This document shows, piece after piece, positions 52,429 through 61,822 of a stretch of 64,000 nt of DNA; within the stretch, counting starts at the first letter, position 1, and the number at the start of each line of letters is the position of its first letter. The DNA lies in NCBI GenBank assembly GCA_031274285.1, contig JAISQJ010000162.1, positions 1 to 64,000 on the forward strand. Reading direction: 5' to 3'. The notes beneath the pieces are model-generated. The model saw only the letters and a list, made by a program, of their open reading frames with translations, was not told the origin of the DNA and searched no databases. This DNA comes from Treponema sp. (GTDB taxonomy: Bacteria > Spirochaetota > Spirochaetia > Treponematales > Breznakiellaceae). Position numbers and translations under genes: made by a program.

Positions 52429-53349
52429 ATGAATTTAGCATGGATAAAAATAAACAAGCAGAGAATATCTGTTGATACGCTGATATTTCATACTCTGGGC
52501 TATCTGGTACTGGCCATTTTTGCATTTAGTTGTTTTTTACCCTTCTATCTGGTCTTAATCAACTCTTTTATGGATGAAGGTACCATACTGAAAGAGGGAT
52601 ATAATTTTTATGTCAAGAAATTCTCTGTCACAAGCTATAATATGATCCTCAAAAACCCTCATGATATTCTAAATTCTTATAGTATTACTGCCTTTGTCAC
52701 CGTAGTTGGTACTTGCCTGGCGCTGTTACTGGTATCTATCACCGGTTTTGTTTTAAGCCGTCGTGATTTTTATCACCGTAATATGATGAGCTTCTTTTTC
52801 TTTTTTACTACCCTTTTTAACGGCGGACTGGTACCCTGGTACCTGCTTTGCGTCAGAACCCTACATTTTACAAACCGGATCTATGCCCTTATTATTCCAA
52901 GTCTCTTTTCGGTATGGAACATGATTATCTGCAAAAACTATTTCAAGTCTATCCCATTTGAGATAATTGAATCCGCCAAAATTGACGGCGCCAATGATAT
53001 AACCATTTATTTTCGGATTATACTGCCTATAAGTATCCCTCTGCTGGCAACCATAGGGTTATTCACTGCTCTTAGTTACTGGAACGACTGGTATAACTGT
53101 ATGCTTTTTATCAATAATCGTCGTAGTGACTTGTGGACCCTGCAGTATTACCTTCAAAACATCCTTAACAGCGCCCAGGCCATGCGGAGAGTAGCAGAAA
53201 GGACAGGAATATCCTTTGCGGGCCAGGTTCCCATGGAAGGTATGAAGATGGCTATGACCGTTATTGCCACGGGTCCTATGCTTTTGGCTTACCCTTTTGT
53301 TCAAAAATATTTTGTTCGGGGATTGACCATCGGTGCGGTAAAGGGATAA
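52429..53349 (+). CDS. Carbohydrate ABC permease, LplC/YtcP type
   Basis: 306 residues, six membrane segments, EAA loop E-S-A-K-I-D-G-A-N near residue 185 and a C-terminal P-F-V-Q-K-Y-F-V-R-G motif typical of MalG-like permeases. It lies 29 bases after its partner permease. Confidence 0.92.
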   Translation: MNLAWIKINKQRISVDTLIFHTLGYLVLAIFAFSCFLPFYLVLINSFMDEGTILKEGYNFYVKKFSVTSYNMILKNPHDILNSYSITAFVTVVGTCLALLLVSITGFVLSRRDFYHRNMMSFFFFFTTLFNGGLVPWYLLCVRTLHFTNRIYALIIPSLFSVWNMIICKNYFKSIPFEIIESAKIDGANDITIYFRIILPISIPLLATIGLFTALSYWNDWYNCMLFINNRRSDLWTLQYYLQNILNSAQAMRRVAERTGISFAGQVPMEGMKMAMTVIATGPMLLAYPFVQKYFVRGLTIGAVKG

Positions 53350-53380
53350 TTTCCCTAATAAATATCCTTAGGAGGAAAAA

Positions 53381-54937
53381 ATGAAAAGAATGGTTTTATC
53401 GGTATTTCTTTGCGTCATGGCGGCAGGTTTTCTCTCTGCCGGAGGGAACAGGCAAAAAAGTGATGGAGGGGCAGCATCTTTTAAGAGCAATAGTCCTATT
53501 TATGCGGATTATGATCTATCCCAGCCCTTAAAGATATATATCTACATGCTTGGAGATGTACCAAAAGACATGGATGAAATTATTGCCAAGGCCAATGCGG
53601 ACTATTTCAAACCCACACTCAATACTGAAGTTGAAATGGTTTTTCTTGCATGGTCTGATTATGAAGTAAAGTATCCATTGGTACTTTCCGGTGGTGATGA
53701 TGTAGACATTATTTTCACATCTTCTTGGGCCTTTTATGATCAAGAGGCCGGCAAAGGTGCGTTCGTGGAGTTGACCGACGATTTTGTTTCCAGATGGATG
53801 CCTAACGTGAATAAAATGCAGCCTCCAAATTCTTGGCCCCAGGTATTGACGGGGGGGAAAATTTACGCTATTCCTCGTATGTACGCCGGAACCCAGGGCT
53901 ATAAATTTGTAGGTATTCGCGATGATCTACGGGAAAAATACGGCCTTACCCCACCAAGGGATTGGGCCACTATGAAGAATTATCTATTTGCTATTGCAGA
54001 AAATGAAAAGGGTATTCAGGCATTGGCAAGTGCCGGGGAAAATGAAGAAGTTTTACTTGTCTATCTGCAGACCTTGGATGTACAGCTAACCGAAAACCCG
54101 GTCTACTTTGCATGGCAGAATAATAATCATCAGGAGCCGGCACCCAATGACCTTGTATTTTTATATACAAGTGAATGGTACCGTAATTTTGCCATGGAAA
54201 TGCGGGAGTGGGCAGAAAAGGGCGTTTGGAGCAGGAATGTGATGAATAATACCATTCAAACCACCGATTCCTTTGCTCAGGGTACCAGTGCCAGTATATT
54301 TTGGAATGATGCCGTTTTTACAGCCGGGATAAATATGGAGGCAAACCGCCTTGGTAAGGCGGGATACTATGACCTTTCGCCGGGTAAGATGGTACGGCGA
54401 GCTAGTTATAGCGGGGATTGCTGGGCAATTAGCACTTCCTCGGAGAATCCTGAACGAGCGGCCTTAGTGATCGATTTAATGAAAACGAACCTCGGTCTGG
54501 TTAATCTACTACAGGGCGGTATTGAGGGCAGGCATTATCTGGATCAAGGCGATGGTACCTACTTACCCGGACCGGAAGCATCGGATTATAACTTTAACAG
54601 CTGGGCCTGGGCATTAGGGAATCCCAACTCCTTAAGGCTCGCCTATGATTCGTCTACCCCGCCTGCCCGGATATCCATTTTCAATTCCCTGGAACCCCGT
54701 GTATTTGAGCCGGTTATCGACGGATTCCGGATTGACATGGGGAAGATTTCTACCGAATGGACGGTTATTTCGGCACTTATCGAAGAATATAGCAATAGTT
54801 TCGAGTGCGGCGCCTTTGGGGATCAAACTGCAGCAAAAATTGGGGAATTTAGTACCAGGCTGCGGAATGCAGGACTAGATAAGTTGACCCAGGAATTCAG
54901 AACTCAGTACGCTGCGTTTCTGGAAAAGTACAAGTAG
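53381..54937 (+). CDS. Extracellular sugar-binding protein (LplA-type, SBP family 1)
   Basis: 518 residues following TTAGGAGGA. Signal sequence with S-A-G-G rather than a lipobox cysteine. The body reads as an LplA-like family 1 binding protein (Y-I-Y-M-L-G-D-V-P-K-D-M-D, D-Y-E-V-K-Y-P-L, V-D-I-I-F-T-S-S-W). It provides substrate to the two permeases. Oligosaccharide is the likeliest ligand. Confidence 0.9.
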   Translation: MKRMVLSVFLCVMAAGFLSAGGNRQKSDGGAASFKSNSPIYADYDLSQPLKIYIYMLGDVPKDMDEIIAKANADYFKPTLNTEVEMVFLAWSDYEVKYPLVLSGGDDVDIIFTSSWAFYDQEAGKGAFVELTDDFVSRWMPNVNKMQPPNSWPQVLTGGKIYAIPRMYAGTQGYKFVGIRDDLREKYGLTPPRDWATMKNYLFAIAENEKGIQALASAGENEEVLLVYLQTLDVQLTENPVYFAWQNNNHQEPAPNDLVFLYTSEWYRNFAMEMREWAEKGVWSRNVMNNTIQTTDSFAQGTSASIFWNDAVFTAGINMEANRLGKAGYYDLSPGKMVRRASYSGDCWAISTSSENPERAALVIDLMKTNLGLVNLLQGGIEGRHYLDQGDGTYLPGPEASDYNFNSWAWALGNPNSLRLAYDSSTPPARISIFNSLEPRVFEPVIDGFRIDMGKISTEWTVISALIEEYSNSFECGAFGDQTAAKIGEFSTRLRNAGLDKLTQEFRTQYAAFLEKYK

Positions 54938-54954
54938 AGGAAGGAGGGCCTGCC

Positions 54955-57324
54955 ATGATTATTTGGGTTGTACCATTGACCAATCAATGCATCACAGATA
55001 TTGCTACACATTTTGTCTGGCAGGCCATGCCCAACGCCACCTCTTATCATCTGGAATACGGGTCCGACATCGACTTTATTGATTGTATAAGCGTAAATGT
55101 AGAACAAATTCCAGGCTGCAAGGTGGGATTCTTTTTTGCCCCTGAATGCCTGCTGCCCAAAGATGGAACAGTTTTTGCTCGCGTTAAGTCCAATACGGGA
55201 GAATCCTCTGAAATACTTTGCTTTACCTGCAATACCGCCCACCAAAAATCACCCTTGCGCTGGGATCTTTCCCCCGAAAAACCCTACTTTACCATCTTTG
55301 ATTACGGCGATCATGATTATGGACGGGTTTACGATCTTCTGCCTGACAGTCTTAAGCCCTATTCGGCCATTGGTAACTGTGCATCATACCGTTCCCCTTC
55401 TGCAGAATTACTCAATTTCCTAATGGATATTGATGGCAAGGGCTATCCCTGGCATCTAGGAGCGGCAGGTCCTCATCTGGTAAATGGGGAATTGTATACC
55501 ATTACACCTCTTTCGACGATAGAATATTTGTTACAGCATGCACGAAATATGAAAAGTGTTGGCCTTGTGGAACAATATATGGGTATCAAGAAAGAAGGGG
55601 ATTGGAAGATTGAGTATTTCAAGCGAGTCATCATGCTTTGTGCTAAATATGGTGTACCTGTTTTTTATGCTGATGGGAATCGTAATTATCTTGATCTGGC
55701 ATCCTTTATCAAGCGGCCGATATATATGAATTTTTTTCGAGAGTATCACAGCTATATTACCCTGGCTTATAAGCAGAATCACGGTAATGCGGCGTATACC
55801 AGTTTTGGCGCAATCCTAGGCGCATGGATAGATGGGGGCTGCGCCCATATCGGAGTACAGCCTGAAAACTGGTATTGGAATGACGCAGGTTTTCGGGATG
55901 ATCCGGGGAACTACTACGGTTATCTTCAAGGGAATGAACAACAAATTTCTCCCTGTATGACCGCTCAAATGATTCTTACCGGACTCTCCATCGGCGCATG
56001 TTATTATTCCATGGAGGGGGAAGGATGGCTGATACAGGCCCGTGGTAATGACGATCTTGAATGGTCAGATCAGGGCTTGGCTGCTCTTTCCTTGATGCAA
56101 AGCATTATCCATTACAAATTGATTCCTAAAAAACTACAAGTTCTGGAGAAAATATCTGCAGTGGTTGATGCGGAAGGAGAATGTGAGAATTTGGGTGATG
56201 CCTGGGTAGGTGGAAAATACCGACGGGTATTCCAAAATATTTATGGCATAGATCACGGTTTTGAGATTTTTCTTAAACAAAGCCGGTATTTTTACCTCCC
56301 CCTGGCAACCGACCGAAAAGATAGCTTTGGTAAGTACACATTTATCAACGCCGATAGTATCACCGATCCTGCTGAAGTAAATACCCTGCTTGATCCTCTG
56401 TATCCTGAAACATTTACCGGGGATATATACCTTACCGATACAGGCCGTACTTATGTGCTTATGAACAGTAATGAGAACAGGCAGGCTAGTCAATATTTTA
56501 TAGTAGAACCCCATTCTAACCAAGAAGAGGTATTAATTGTCAAAAGAATAGAAGGAGCTCTAGGACTGTGGCAATATATGGTATTTTGGCAAAAAGAGGG
56601 AATATTTCATCTGCTGATAAATGCCCCGGCAGGAACCGGTGTAACAATGCGGCTTTATATGGATGAAAAACCGGCTGGCATACTGACAAAGGAAAGTATC
56701 TCCATTCGCTGGGAAGCCCGAACTTCGTGTCTGGAATTATCACTGATAGGGAGCGGCCGGCAGGCGGAACTTATCTGTGCCTCATGGGTTTTCCCACCGG
56801 AACTTCACTTTCCCGATCCGGTACAGAATAAACCTGACCATGCGATATATCTAAGCGATTTTCCCTTTTCCCGAGTCTGTACGAATGGCCCCTGGATGCC
56901 TATAAAAAACTACTGTGCCAATGGAACTTACGGTAAACTTCCTGCATCCATGAACAGCCTGCGCTATCCTCATAGTTTTAGTTTTATGCGTAACAGCGAA
57001 TTAGATTTTGATATTTCCGGCCATTACCATTATCTTGAATTTACCTGCGGTTTTGACATTGATGCATGGATGCCCATTATCATTGACAGGGATCATATTA
57101 TCTGGGATCGGCATGCAAAGACGATTAACCTGTGCTTTACCTTGTTGGGAGATGGTAAGGAATTATATGTTTCACCGCCGCTGCACCGTACCGATTGGCG
57201 CCGAAAGATCTCCGTAAATGTAGAAACCGTTAAGATACTGAGCTTCCGCCTTTCCGGGGATGTAGTTTCCAACAGTCCTGGGGCCGATGTATACATGGAC
57301 ATAGGAAATCCGATATTATCATGA
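54955..57324 (+). CDS. Large glycosidase, candidate GH98-like with carbohydrate-binding C-terminus
   Basis: 789 residues from ATG after GGAAGGAGGG. Residues 1-95 look like an Fn3/Ig-type sandwich (F-V-W-Q-A-M-P-N-A-T-S-Y-H-L-E-Y). Residues about 105-400 form a probable (beta/alpha)8-barrel with H-L-G-A-A-G-P-H-L-V-N-G-E near 167 and acidic residues E206 (V-E-Q-Y), E304 (Q-P-E-N-W-Y-W) and E354 (S-M-E-G-E-G-W). The last ~150 residues resemble an NPCM-type binding module (Y-L-S-D-F-P-F-S, S-E-L-D-F-D-I-S, D-G-K-E-L-Y-V-S). This matches the layout of GH98 enzymes. No signal peptide is visible, which is odd for an endo-glycosidase. It is last in the importer operon. Confidence 0.5.
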   Translation: MIIWVVPLTNQCITDIATHFVWQAMPNATSYHLEYGSDIDFIDCISVNVEQIPGCKVGFFFAPECLLPKDGTVFARVKSNTGESSEILCFTCNTAHQKSPLRWDLSPEKPYFTIFDYGDHDYGRVYDLLPDSLKPYSAIGNCASYRSPSAELLNFLMDIDGKGYPWHLGAAGPHLVNGELYTITPLSTIEYLLQHARNMKSVGLVEQYMGIKKEGDWKIEYFKRVIMLCAKYGVPVFYADGNRNYLDLASFIKRPIYMNFFREYHSYITLAYKQNHGNAAYTSFGAILGAWIDGGCAHIGVQPENWYWNDAGFRDDPGNYYGYLQGNEQQISPCMTAQMILTGLSIGACYYSMEGEGWLIQARGNDDLEWSDQGLAALSLMQSIIHYKLIPKKLQVLEKISAVVDAEGECENLGDAWVGGKYRRVFQNIYGIDHGFEIFLKQSRYFYLPLATDRKDSFGKYTFINADSITDPAEVNTLLDPLYPETFTGDIYLTDTGRTYVLMNSNENRQASQYFIVEPHSNQEEVLIVKRIEGALGLWQYMVFWQKEGIFHLLINAPAGTGVTMRLYMDEKPAGILTKESISIRWEARTSCLELSLIGSGRQAELICASWVFPPELHFPDPVQNKPDHAIYLSDFPFSRVCTNGPWMPIKNYCANGTYGKLPASMNSLRYPHSFSFMRNSELDFDISGHYHYLEFTCGFDIDAWMPIIIDRDHIIWDRHAKTINLCFTLLGDGKELYVSPPLHRTDWRRKISVNVETVKILSFRLSGDVVSNSPGADVYMDIGNPILS

Positions 57325-57512
57325 TGAATGTTATATCAAACTGAAAAATTTTAGGGAAACCCTATGGCTAAGGATGCAAAGATCAACTATTCATCCTGAG
57401 TATACAATACTGGGTCTAGCGTAGAAACCCAAGAATCCTACCGCCGCTGAGATGGGCTTTAGAAAAGACCTGACATAGGCGGCGGCGTTAAGGGATTTTA
57501 GCGTTACCGTTT

Positions 57513-57535
57513 CCGCCCGGCCGTCAGCCGGGCGG
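57513..57535 (-). terminator. Strong hairpin downstream of the lipoprotein gene
   Basis: Perfect 9-bp stem CCGCCCGGC/GCCGGGCGG with a 5-base loop (CGTCA on the plus strand), just after the minus-strand stop at 57,541. A T-run is weak on that strand, so termination may be partial. Two weaker inverted repeats lie further left (57,412-57,431 and about 57,440-57,486). Confidence 0.55.
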
Positions 57536-57540
57536 TTCCC

Positions 57541-57933
57541 TTATAATTTTTCAAAGTATACAATAACAAAATAGGTATTGTTCGGCACATAGTCAAATAC
57601 CCCGACCCAATTTCCCGTTGAATCGAGAAATGAAATAGTATTATCCGCTTCACCGGAAGTCTTGCCGCGATCGGTTAGGAATTTATATATATCGGCCTGC
57701 GTTACGTTTCGCGATCCAAGAGATGAAACCTGATATGCCCGAAGCCTATTCCTATAATCTTTTAAAGTATCATAAGTTTCCGGATACGGACTGGTAAGGG
57801 AATTATAGTTTGTTTTTAAAATTGTGAAAGATTCATAATAGTAATACTGTGTTTCCGATACCGGTTTCTTACAACCCGCCAATATTAACACAGCAAGCAT
57901 GGGCGCAAAACAAACAAAGCTTTTCAGGCTCAT
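57541..57933 (-). CDS. Small lipoprotein of unknown function
   Basis: 130 residues. Signal peptide ending L-A-G-C (cysteine 21), then a helical start with a tyrosine run (Y-Y-Y-Y-E-S-F) and a compact domain that includes R-N-V-T-Q-A-D-I-Y-K-F-L. No family recognised. It is 40 bases after the TraB/GumN gene and likely shares its transcript. Confidence 0.7.
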   Translation of the reverse strand: MSLKSFVCFAPMLAVLILAGCKKPVSETQYYYYESFTILKTNYNSLTSPYPETYDTLKDYRNRLRAYQVSSLGSRNVTQADIYKFLTDRGKTSGEADNTISFLDSTGNWVGVFDYVPNNTYFVIVYFEKL

Positions 57934-57973
57934 CCTGATTTCCTCCTTGCCTTGTCAATTAACAGGGCCGCCC

Positions 57974-59140
57974 CTATTGCTGTTCAATGCGGTATCCCCG
58001 TTCTTCCAACTGCGTCAGTAAGCCGTCGGGACCATACATGTGCCCGTTGCCGACAAGTATAAATTCAATATCCTGGGTCTTTAAATAATTTTCTATGACC
58101 GGCATCCACGCATTATTTCTATTTTTAATCAATGCTTCATAGACGGCGGGAAAATTCTCCCGCAGGTATTCATACTGAAGGTCTTCCTCGCTGTCCTGGA
58201 TACCGTTTTTCCAGCATTCGACCATGGTATCAAAGGCCGTTCTATTCTCCTCATAGGATCCAAAATTCTGAAACAGGTAGGAATAGTATGCATTACCGTA
58301 CCCGTCTCCCAGGTTTGTGATTAAGTCAAGTTGAAATTCGTCAGATTCAAAATATTCAATATTTTTATCGCCGCCGTCTATGGATTTGTCTTTGAAAAAA
58401 TTATCAACCCCCTGGGCCTGCGCAAACCGGCCCACCAAATGGAGACTTAATACGGTATAGGCGACATAGGGCTTTAGGACCATCAGATCGGTGACAGGGT
58501 AATCGAACTCTTCGCATTTTGCCCTTAATGCGTTAAAGGTTTCCCTGTCCAGGACCGTCTGCAGCGTCCTGTTATCGGACAAAATATACCTGCCGATAAT
58601 CATGTTAATCTGTTCATCTTCCAGCATGGCCAAAAGCTGCCGGTTTAATTCCATGTATTCCATAATCTGCTCATTTCCCTGGGATCTTTGAATCTCCAGG
58701 GCCATGTTGATTATATTGACACGCATTTCGGATTCTTCCGCGGTTTGAAGCTGAATGGACGGATCGGAAATACTGTTATAGACTCTTTCGTTGTCGTAGA
58801 CAGCTGTCTGAAATTGCATTGCCAGGGCCAGAAAAGATTTAACCGGTTCGTCTTGTATCAACGCTGCTATTTGGCTGACTAAATTGAGAAATGCTTGAAA
58901 GGGCTCACTGTTTGATATATCCCCGGCGTTATTCGGACATTCGAATACCATGACGCCGGACGCATCAAAGGCGGCATGAAAGGCTTCCGGCAGCGGGTAA
59001 TCGGATTCACGCAAAAGATGAATGGTTCCGCCTAAATAGAGGATCCTATCCCCGTCGTAAATCTTCCAAAGTGAGGTTTTGCCGTATGAGCAGATACAAA
59101 GAAAGCAGGAAAAGATTAGAAAAGAAAGAATTTTCTTCAT
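57974..59140 (-). CDS. Secreted TraB/GumN-family protein
   Basis: 388 residues. Signal peptide (about 1-20), then the TraB/GumN pattern: L-W-K-I, Y-L-G-G-T-I-H-L-L-R near residue 35 with the conserved histidine, and Y-P-L-P-E-A-F-H-A-A-F-D. The C-terminal F-I-L-V-G-N-G-H-M-Y-G-P-D-G-L-L carries the second conserved histidine. The fold is a putative metal-dependent peptidase; substrate is not known. Confidence 0.85.
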   Translation of the reverse strand: MKKILSFLIFSCFLCICSYGKTSLWKIYDGDRILYLGGTIHLLRESDYPLPEAFHAAFDASGVMVFECPNNAGDISNSEPFQAFLNLVSQIAALIQDEPVKSFLALAMQFQTAVYDNERVYNSISDPSIQLQTAEESEMRVNIINMALEIQRSQGNEQIMEYMELNRQLLAMLEDEQINMIIGRYILSDNRTLQTVLDRETFNALRAKCEEFDYPVTDLMVLKPYVAYTVLSLHLVGRFAQAQGVDNFFKDKSIDGGDKNIEYFESDEFQLDLITNLGDGYGNAYYSYLFQNFGSYEENRTAFDTMVECWKNGIQDSEEDLQYEYLRENFPAVYEALIKNRNNAWMPVIENYLKTQDIEFILVGNGHMYGPDGLLTQLEERGYRIEQQ

Positions 59141-59469
59141 GATTGTACCTCCGGCCTTGAGTCTTTCACCTTCTATTTTATCCGCGGCTCAACTTTAGCG
59201 CAAGGAGCGGGGTCTTCGTTTTTTATGGGGATGGGGGCAGCGGAATAGACCGGAATGGAGGGCGGAGGGCGGAATGAGGACTATGGAGCGAGGGGGGCCA
59301 AGGCTTGCACGCGAGCTGGCGAGCGTGTCCCGGCAATAATGCGGCATGGCCTAGGCCAGGGGAACGCTTTAGGCTGCGGAAAAAAACCGACAGGCCGGCC
59401 AAAAACCAATGCGGGGCTACGGTTCCCGTGACTGGTAAACGGCCCCCCCTTCATGGTAGACTCTAAGGT
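59141..59469. other. Intergenic region without genes
   Basis: About 330 bases between divergent genes. It contains imperfect purine-rich repeats (GGCGGAGGGCGGAAT, near 59,260), an inverted repeat CACGC/GCGTG near 59,311-59,330 and the perfect palindrome TGGCCTAGGCCA at 59,347-59,358. No convincing promoter could be assigned. Confidence 0.4.
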
Positions 59470-60456
59470 ATGGAAGAAATGGAATTCCCTGTCCCCGAGG
59501 CGTCCACCCTGGCGGTTGCCGGAGCGGCCGTATCGGCCCTGGTGGAAGGGGCGTCCCGGATTATCCGGGGAAAGAGGGATTTCCTGGAACTCTTGACCGC
59601 CGCCATCCTGGCGGGGGGCCATGTCCTTATCGAGGATAACCCCGGGCTGGGAAAGACCACGGTGGCCAAGACCTTTGCGAAGCTTATCGGCGGGGGGCGG
59701 CGGCCCCTGGTTTTTAAGCGTATCCAGTTTACCCCGGACCTGCTGCCCTACGACATTACCGGCGTCGAGGTGTTTGACCCTAAGACCCGGCGCTTCCGCT
59801 TTGTGCCGGGGCCGGTGCTGGCGAACATTGTGCTGGCCGACGAGATCAACCGGACTACCCCCAAGGTGCAGTCCGCGCTGCTGGAGGTGATGGCGGAACG
59901 GCAGGTGACCATCGGGGCGGTTACCCACCGGCCGCCGGAGCCTTTTTTTGTGATTGCCACGGAGAATCCTATCGAGAGCGAGGGGACCTTCCCCCTGCCC
60001 GCGGCCCAGCTTGACCGTTTCATGATGCGTCTCTCCCTGGGGTACCCCAGCCGGGAGGCGGAGATCGCTATCCTTGACGATATGCCTTCGGAGAAGGTCC
60101 TGGCCGCGCTGGAGCCTGTCTGCAGTCCGGGGGAATTTATGGCGGCCCGGGAGACGGCCGCGGGAGTCTTCTGCCATTCCGCCCTGAAAGAGGCTATCGT
60201 TGACACGGTCCGGGACACCCGTATTCACCGGGGTTTTACCCTGGGGGCAAGTCCCCGGGCCGCCCTGCATCTCCTGGAAGCCGCCCGGGCCCTGGCCCTG
60301 GTGAGGGGGAGGACCTACGTCACCGACGAGGACCTGGTTGCCCTGGCCGGCCCGGTGCTGGCTCACCGGCTAAGGCTGCGGGACCCCCGCTCCGAGGCCG
60401 GTAAACTTATCAGGGAGATCTGTCTTGCCCGACTTGATGGGATCAAAACAATCTAG
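59470..60456 (+). CDS. MoxR-family AAA+ ATPase, second copy
   Basis: 328 residues. Walker A N-P-G-L-G-K-T-T near residue 60, Walker B V-L-A-D-E-I-N-R, sensor 1 in A-T-E-N-P, and the lid F-P-L-P-A-A-Q-L-D-R. It shares the MoxR layout with the gene at 19,438 but with clearly different sequence and different neighbours (transglutaminase instead of SpoIIM/RDD). The start follows a weak CTAAGG. Confidence 0.92.
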   Translation: MEEMEFPVPEASTLAVAGAAVSALVEGASRIIRGKRDFLELLTAAILAGGHVLIEDNPGLGKTTVAKTFAKLIGGGRRPLVFKRIQFTPDLLPYDITGVEVFDPKTRRFRFVPGPVLANIVLADEINRTTPKVQSALLEVMAERQVTIGAVTHRPPEPFFVIATENPIESEGTFPLPAAQLDRFMMRLSLGYPSREAEIAILDDMPSEKVLAALEPVCSPGEFMAARETAAGVFCHSALKEAIVDTVRDTRIHRGFTLGASPRAALHLLEAARALALVRGRTYVTDEDLVALAGPVLAHRLRLRDPRSEAGKLIREICLARLDGIKTI

Positions 60457-61822
60457 CGGGCCTCTGCCCCGTCCGAGGCTGTCTCCCTGCGGCTTCTTCC
60501 TCCTTATCATTATTGCCGCGGCCTTTGGGGCGGGGAACTGGCGGCAGGAGCTTGCCCTGAGTCTGGTGGGCGCGGTCTGCCTTTCGGTCTGGATGTACTG
60601 TCTTATCCTGGGCCTGGTGATCGCCATGATTCACCGGAAAAAGGCCCGGTCCATCCGGATACGCCTGGTTCCCCGTGCTATCGCCGCCGGCGGCGTGGTG
60701 GAGATTGTCTGCCCCGAGGAGCGGTTTTTTCGGATACCGGGGATTCTGGCCCGCTGCCGGGTCCGCATGGAAACACGGGACGGCCGGCGGGTGGAGCATA
60801 CCTTTGACCCCGGCATTCCGGGAGGGCGTTTTGACATTCCCGGCCGGGGGGCCTACTACGCCGGCCGGGATGAGCTGGCGATCTTTGACGCCTTCGGGAT
60901 TTTCGATTTTTCCTGGGCCCTGCCTGCGGAGGCCGTTTCCCCGGAGGGCGCTGCCGGGGGCGGGATCTTGCCGCCGGGGGGCCTTGAAGGGGCCAGGGTT
61001 CTGGCAAGCCCCCGGCCCGCGGAGGAGCCTCTGGCGCTGAGGCCCCGGACCGGGGGCCGGGAACAGCACAGCGGCCCCCACTACCGGCGTACCGATGACC
61101 TGATTGACCACCGGCCCTACATCCCCGGCGACGATCCCCGGCGGATCAACTGGAAGCTTTACAGCCACGGCCCCGCCAATTCCCTGTTTGTCCGGGAGGG
61201 GGAGACCGAACCCCCGCCCCGGGCCCGGCTCCTTATCCTGGCGGACACCGAGGCCGATCCCGGCCTCTTTAGCCCCCAGGCCGCCAGGGAGGCGGTGGAC
61301 CTGCTCTGCGAACAGGTTCTGGCCATAAGCCTGGACCTGAGCGGCCGGGGCATGGAGGTGCTGACGGGGTACACGGGGGGAGCGCTGCGGGGCGGGGACC
61401 CGGCGGAACTGGCCAGGGCCATGGCCTGGCCCGCGGCCCTTCCCCTGCCCGCCGGGGAGCGCCGGGCCTTGGAGCGGGGCCGGGGGCCGGGCTCCGCAAG
61501 GCGGGGTTCCGCAAAAAAAAGCTCCGCAAGACCGGGTTCCGGGCAGGCCCCGGAACTCCCCGCGGCGGAAGGGGGGACCTGCATCCTGGCCCTGCCCCGG
61601 ACCACCGGAGGCCAAGATTCCGGCGCCCTGGACCGTTTCCTTTCCCGCCGGGCCGGGAACGCGTTACCCTGCGATATCATCTTCCTCTACACCGGGGAGC
61701 TGCGGGAGGAGGCGGAAACCTGCGCCCGGATCTACGGCGCAAGGAACGCGGTCCGGGCCTTTGCCATGGAGGTAAGCCGGGACCCGAGGCAAGACCCCTA
61801 CGGCCCGGCGGTCCCGGTATGA
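60425..61822 (+). CDS. DUF58 domain protein, second copy
   Basis: 465 residues from a TTG at 60,425, preceded by AGGGAGA; an ATG at 60,437 is the alternative. Two N-terminal membrane helices (about 20-60), then the DUF58 domain with T-D-D-L-I-D-H-R-P-Y-I-P-G-D-D-P-R-R-I-N-W-K. A Ser/Arg/Gly-rich stretch (about 345-375) near the C-terminus contains repeated G-S-A-R/K units. It overlaps the MoxR gene and the next gene (ATGA). Confidence 0.85.
   Translation: MPDLMGSKQSSGPLPRPRLSPCGFFLLIIIAAAFGAGNWRQELALSLVGAVCLSVWMYCLILGLVIAMIHRKKARSIRIRLVPRAIAAGGVVEIVCPEERFFRIPGILARCRVRMETRDGRRVEHTFDPGIPGGRFDIPGRGAYYAGRDELAIFDAFGIFDFSWALPAEAVSPEGAAGGGILPPGGLEGARVLASPRPAEEPLALRPRTGGREQHSGPHYRRTDDLIDHRPYIPGDDPRRINWKLYSHGPANSLFVREGETEPPPRARLLILADTEADPGLFSPQAAREAVDLLCEQVLAISLDLSGRGMEVLTGYTGGALRGGDPAELARAMAWPAALPLPAGERRALERGRGPGSARRGSAKKSSARPGSGQAPELPAAEGGTCILALPRTTGGQDSGALDRFLSRRAGNALPCDIIFLYTGELREEAETCARIYGARNAVRAFAMEVSRDPRQDPYGPAVPV

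Noticed and set aside
57435..57500. CTGAGA followed by ACCTGA and GGCG..AAGGGA, resembling a TPP riboswitch
   Set aside because: The conserved pyrophosphate-binding part (GGATAATGCC-like) is absent, the 5' stem is not formed, and no thiamine gene is near. It is better read as two inverted repeats.
59281..60366. 361-codon minus-strand frame opposite the second MoxR gene
   Set aside because: Antisense of a clear MoxR gene with low-complexity, Gly/Pro/Arg-rich product.
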